From Thermoplasmata archaeon (GTDB lineage Archaea > Thermoplasmatota > Penumbrarchaeia > Penumbrarchaeales > Penumbrarchaeaceae): a stretch of DNA of 7,128 nucleotides. How positions within the stretch are numbered: position 1 is the first letter of the stretch; each line of letters begins with the position of its first letter. The DNA lies in assembly GCA_023145185.1 (NCBI GenBank), contig JAGLEG010000061.1, positions 1 through 7,128 on the forward strand. Reading direction: 5' to 3'. The notes below the pieces were generated by a model. It made no database searches. It saw nothing but the letters and a program-made list of their open reading frames with translations, and was not told the DNA's origin. Made by a program: the position numbers and the translations under genes. This document shows positions 5,645 to 7,128 of the stretch, piece by piece.

Positions 5645-5887
5645 ATGAATCCCATCTACAGGTCCAGGGCCAGCAGACACCTTTCCAGCATACATGGTGG
5701 AGAGAAGGTGGTGGTCAAGGCCGTTGCGGGCGGCAGGGACCTGACCAGACGGCTTCGGGAGCTGGGCATACATGAAGGTGTGGAGATCGAGGTGGCCCAG
5801 AACACCGGGGGGCCCGTGATAATCATCCTGGGAAACTCCAGAATGGCACTGGGCCAGGGAATGGCAGGCAAGATCCTGGTCGAGTGA
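5645..5887 (+). CDS. feoA: FeoA, ferrous iron transport accessory protein
   Basis: Small cytoplasmic SH3-like protein that works with the ferrous iron transporter FeoB, probably by modulating it. The 80-residue product is one FeoA domain: VVVKAVAGGRDLTRRLRELGI (about 22-42, the conserved G-G, R-L and L-G-I), then GVEIEVAQNTGGPVII (45-60), and RMALGQGMAGKILV (66-79, the typical closing block). Length is normal for a stand-alone FeoA. No FeoB lies in the window: the next gene is convergent, so this feoA is an isolated unit with its own promoter, operator and terminator-like end. FeoA-like domains also occur fused to DtxR-type regulators, but there is no HTH here. The metal-responsive-looking operator fits the iron role. 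Confidence 0.9.
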   Translation: MNPIYRSRASRHLSSIHGGEKVVVKAVAGGRDLTRRLRELGIHEGVEIEVAQNTGGPVIIILGNSRMALGQGMAGKILVE

Positions 5888-5917
5888 CCTGGACCAGGCC
5901 GCCACAAAGATGTTTTT
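5875..5917 (+). terminator. Stem-loop plus T-tract at the end of feoA
   Basis: CCTGGTC (5875-5881) pairs perfectly with GACCAGG (5892-5898) across a 10-base loop that contains the feoA stop codon. A run of five T lies at 5913-5917. The T-tract is what archaeal terminators need; the stem may be incidental. The T-run also overlaps the stop codon of the convergent flavoprotein gene. Confidence 0.35.
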
Positions 5918-7128
5918 ACTCGTCTGAACAGACGGGCTCGGGAAGGGCGTCAATTCCGAGGAATTTCAGGATCCCTTTTGCGGCCGTCTTTCCCGCCCCC
6001 ATGGCGAGTATGACGGTAGCACTGCCGGTGACTATATCCCCGCCCGCGAACACGCCGGGCACCGAGGTCTGGCAGTCTTCATCGACGGTGATGTATCCCC
6101 ATTTATTGAGCTTCAACCCCGGCGTCGTCTGGCCTATGATCGGGTTCGTGTCCGTTCCCACGGCAACGATAAAGGTATCCACATCCATTATGAACTCGCT
6201 TCCGGGTATCGCCAACGGGCGCCTGCGGCCGCTGTCGTCAGGCTCTCCAAGCTCCATCTTCTGTAGTTTGATCCCACTGACCCATCCCTCCTCCCCAATG
6301 ACCTCCAGCGGGTTGGACAGGAAATGGAACTCGACGCCCTCCTGATCCGCGTGATGTACCTCCTCTATCCTCGCAGGGGCCTCTTCCCGCGATCTTCTGT
6401 ATACTATCATGGACCTCTCGGCCCCCAGCCTGAGCGCGGTCCTTACACAGTCCATGGCGACGTTTCCAGCGCCCACCACCGCCACCTTCTTCCCCATCCC
6501 GATGGGAGTATAGCTATCCTTGATCCCTGGGGGGTTCATGAGGTTTACACGGGTGAGGAACTCATTTGAGCTCATGACCCCGTTCAATCCCTCGCCTGGT
6601 ATTCCAAGGAACCTGGGAAATCCCGCGCCCGTGCCTATGAAGACGGCGTCGAATCCCTTCTCCTCCATGAGCTGGGGTATGGTCAATATCCTGCCGATCG
6701 CCATATTGGAGACGAACTTCACCCCCAGCTTCATCAGCTTGGAGATCTCCTCGTCGATGACGTCCTTGGGCAGACGGAACGAGGGTATGCCATATTTCAG
6801 CACCCCACCGAACGTGTGAAGGGCCTCGAACACCGTCACCTCTACCCCCGAGAGGGCAAGGCCCTGGGCACACGCGATGCCCGCCGGTCCGGAACCTATG
6901 ATCGCAGCCTTCCTTGGAGGATTCGCCCTCGGGACCTCCTCCCTCACGCAGACGTTCTGTCGAACCGCCCAGTTTCCAACGTATCTCTCCAGCTTGCCGA
7001 TCGATACGGGGTCGCCCTTTATCCCCAGAATGCATTTCTGCTCACACTGTATCTCCTGTGGGCACACCCTGCCGCAGACGGCGGGAAGTGGATTCTGTTC
7101 GGTGAGAACGGTGTATGAATCGAGGAGG
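5916..7128 (-). CDS. gltD: GltD/NfnB-type NADPH-dependent flavoprotein oxidoreductase, 5' end outside window
   Basis: Small subunit of glutamate synthase or a close relative: it takes electrons from NAD(P)H through FAD and [4Fe-4S] clusters. In archaea, members are annotated as homotetrameric glutamate synthase (gltA), sulfide dehydrogenase alpha, or NfnB/NfnL of electron-bifurcating transhydrogenase. The frame is open to base 7128, so the GTG at 7067 is internal; 403 residues are visible and roughly 60 are missing. In the visible part, NPLPAVCGRVCPQE and the cysteines at 18, 22, 28 and 32 are cluster ligands; an FAD-binding G-S-G-P-A-G is at 78-83; an NADPH-binding G-A-G-N-V-A at 219-224; and the closing FAD motif VFAGGDIVTG at 359-368. 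All are intact. Ends 28 bases from feoA, convergent. Which of the alternatives it is depends on the gene upstream, beyond the right edge; an adjacent FAD/NAD-binding NfnA-type partner would point to Nfn. Confidence 0.92.
   Translation of the reverse strand, partial: LLDSYTVLTEQNPLPAVCGRVCPQEIQCEQKCILGIKGDPVSIGKLERYVGNWAVRQNVCVREEVPRANPPRKAAIIGSGPAGIACAQGLALSGVEVTVFEALHTFGGVLKYGIPSFRLPKDVIDEEISKLMKLGVKFVSNMAIGRILTIPQLMEEKGFDAVFIGTGAGFPRFLGIPGEGLNGVMSSNEFLTRVNLMNPPGIKDSYTPIGMGKKVAVVGAGNVAMDCVRTALRLGAERSMIVYRRSREEAPARIEEVHHADQEGVEFHFLSNPLEVIGEEGWVSGIKLQKMELGEPDDSGRRRPLAIPGSEFIMDVDTFIVAVGTDTNPIIGQTTPGLKLNKWGYITVDEDCQTSVPGVFAGGDIVTGSATVILAMGAGKTAAKGILKFLGIDALPEPVCSDE

Overview
The window looks like chromosomal DNA from an archaeon, probably a euryarchaeote; a Thermoplasmata-like lineage is only a guess. 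The evidence is a geranylgeranylglyceryl phosphate synthase (first ether-lipid enzyme of archaeal membranes), an archaeal/eukaryotic-type Ser-His-Asp signal peptidase, a DUF234-type archaeal ATPase, and promoters with TATA/BRE elements about 25 nt before leaderless or short-leader starts. Most genes are G+C-rich; the block around 2.6-4.3 kb is visibly more A+T-rich.

Layout: (1) 2-574, the end of a protein with repeated beta-sandwich domains. (2) 577-1587, minus strand, a signal peptidase, convergent with the first gene. (3) 1688-2620, a PfkB-family kinase transcribed divergently from the peptidase through a shared A+T-rich promoter. (4) 2626-4008, minus strand, an AAA-type ATPase with an HTH and a PD-(D/E)XK-like C-terminal domain. 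Its start is preceded by two tandem palindromes lying between TATA box and start codon. (5) 4009-4312, a 304-base intergenic region with those palindromes, a 24-base direct repeat and the promoter of the next gene. (6) 4313-5556, a two-gene overlapping operon: GGGP synthase and an O6-alkylguanine-DNA methyltransferase. (7) 5645-5887, a solitary FeoA with a perfect inverted-repeat operator between its TATA box and likely transcription start. (8) 5916-7128, minus strand, most of a GltD/NfnB-type flavoprotein that runs off the right edge.

The genes are mostly unrelated housekeeping functions rather than one pathway. The parts that most deserve a second look are regulatory: the twin palindromes of the ATPase-nuclease gene (autoregulation candidate, possible acquired element), the 24-base tandem repeat upstream of GGGP synthase, and the feoA operator. 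I did not find a convincing new multi-gene system; the ATPase gene with its operators is the nearest candidate. No RNA gene, CRISPR array or insertion sequence was recognised.
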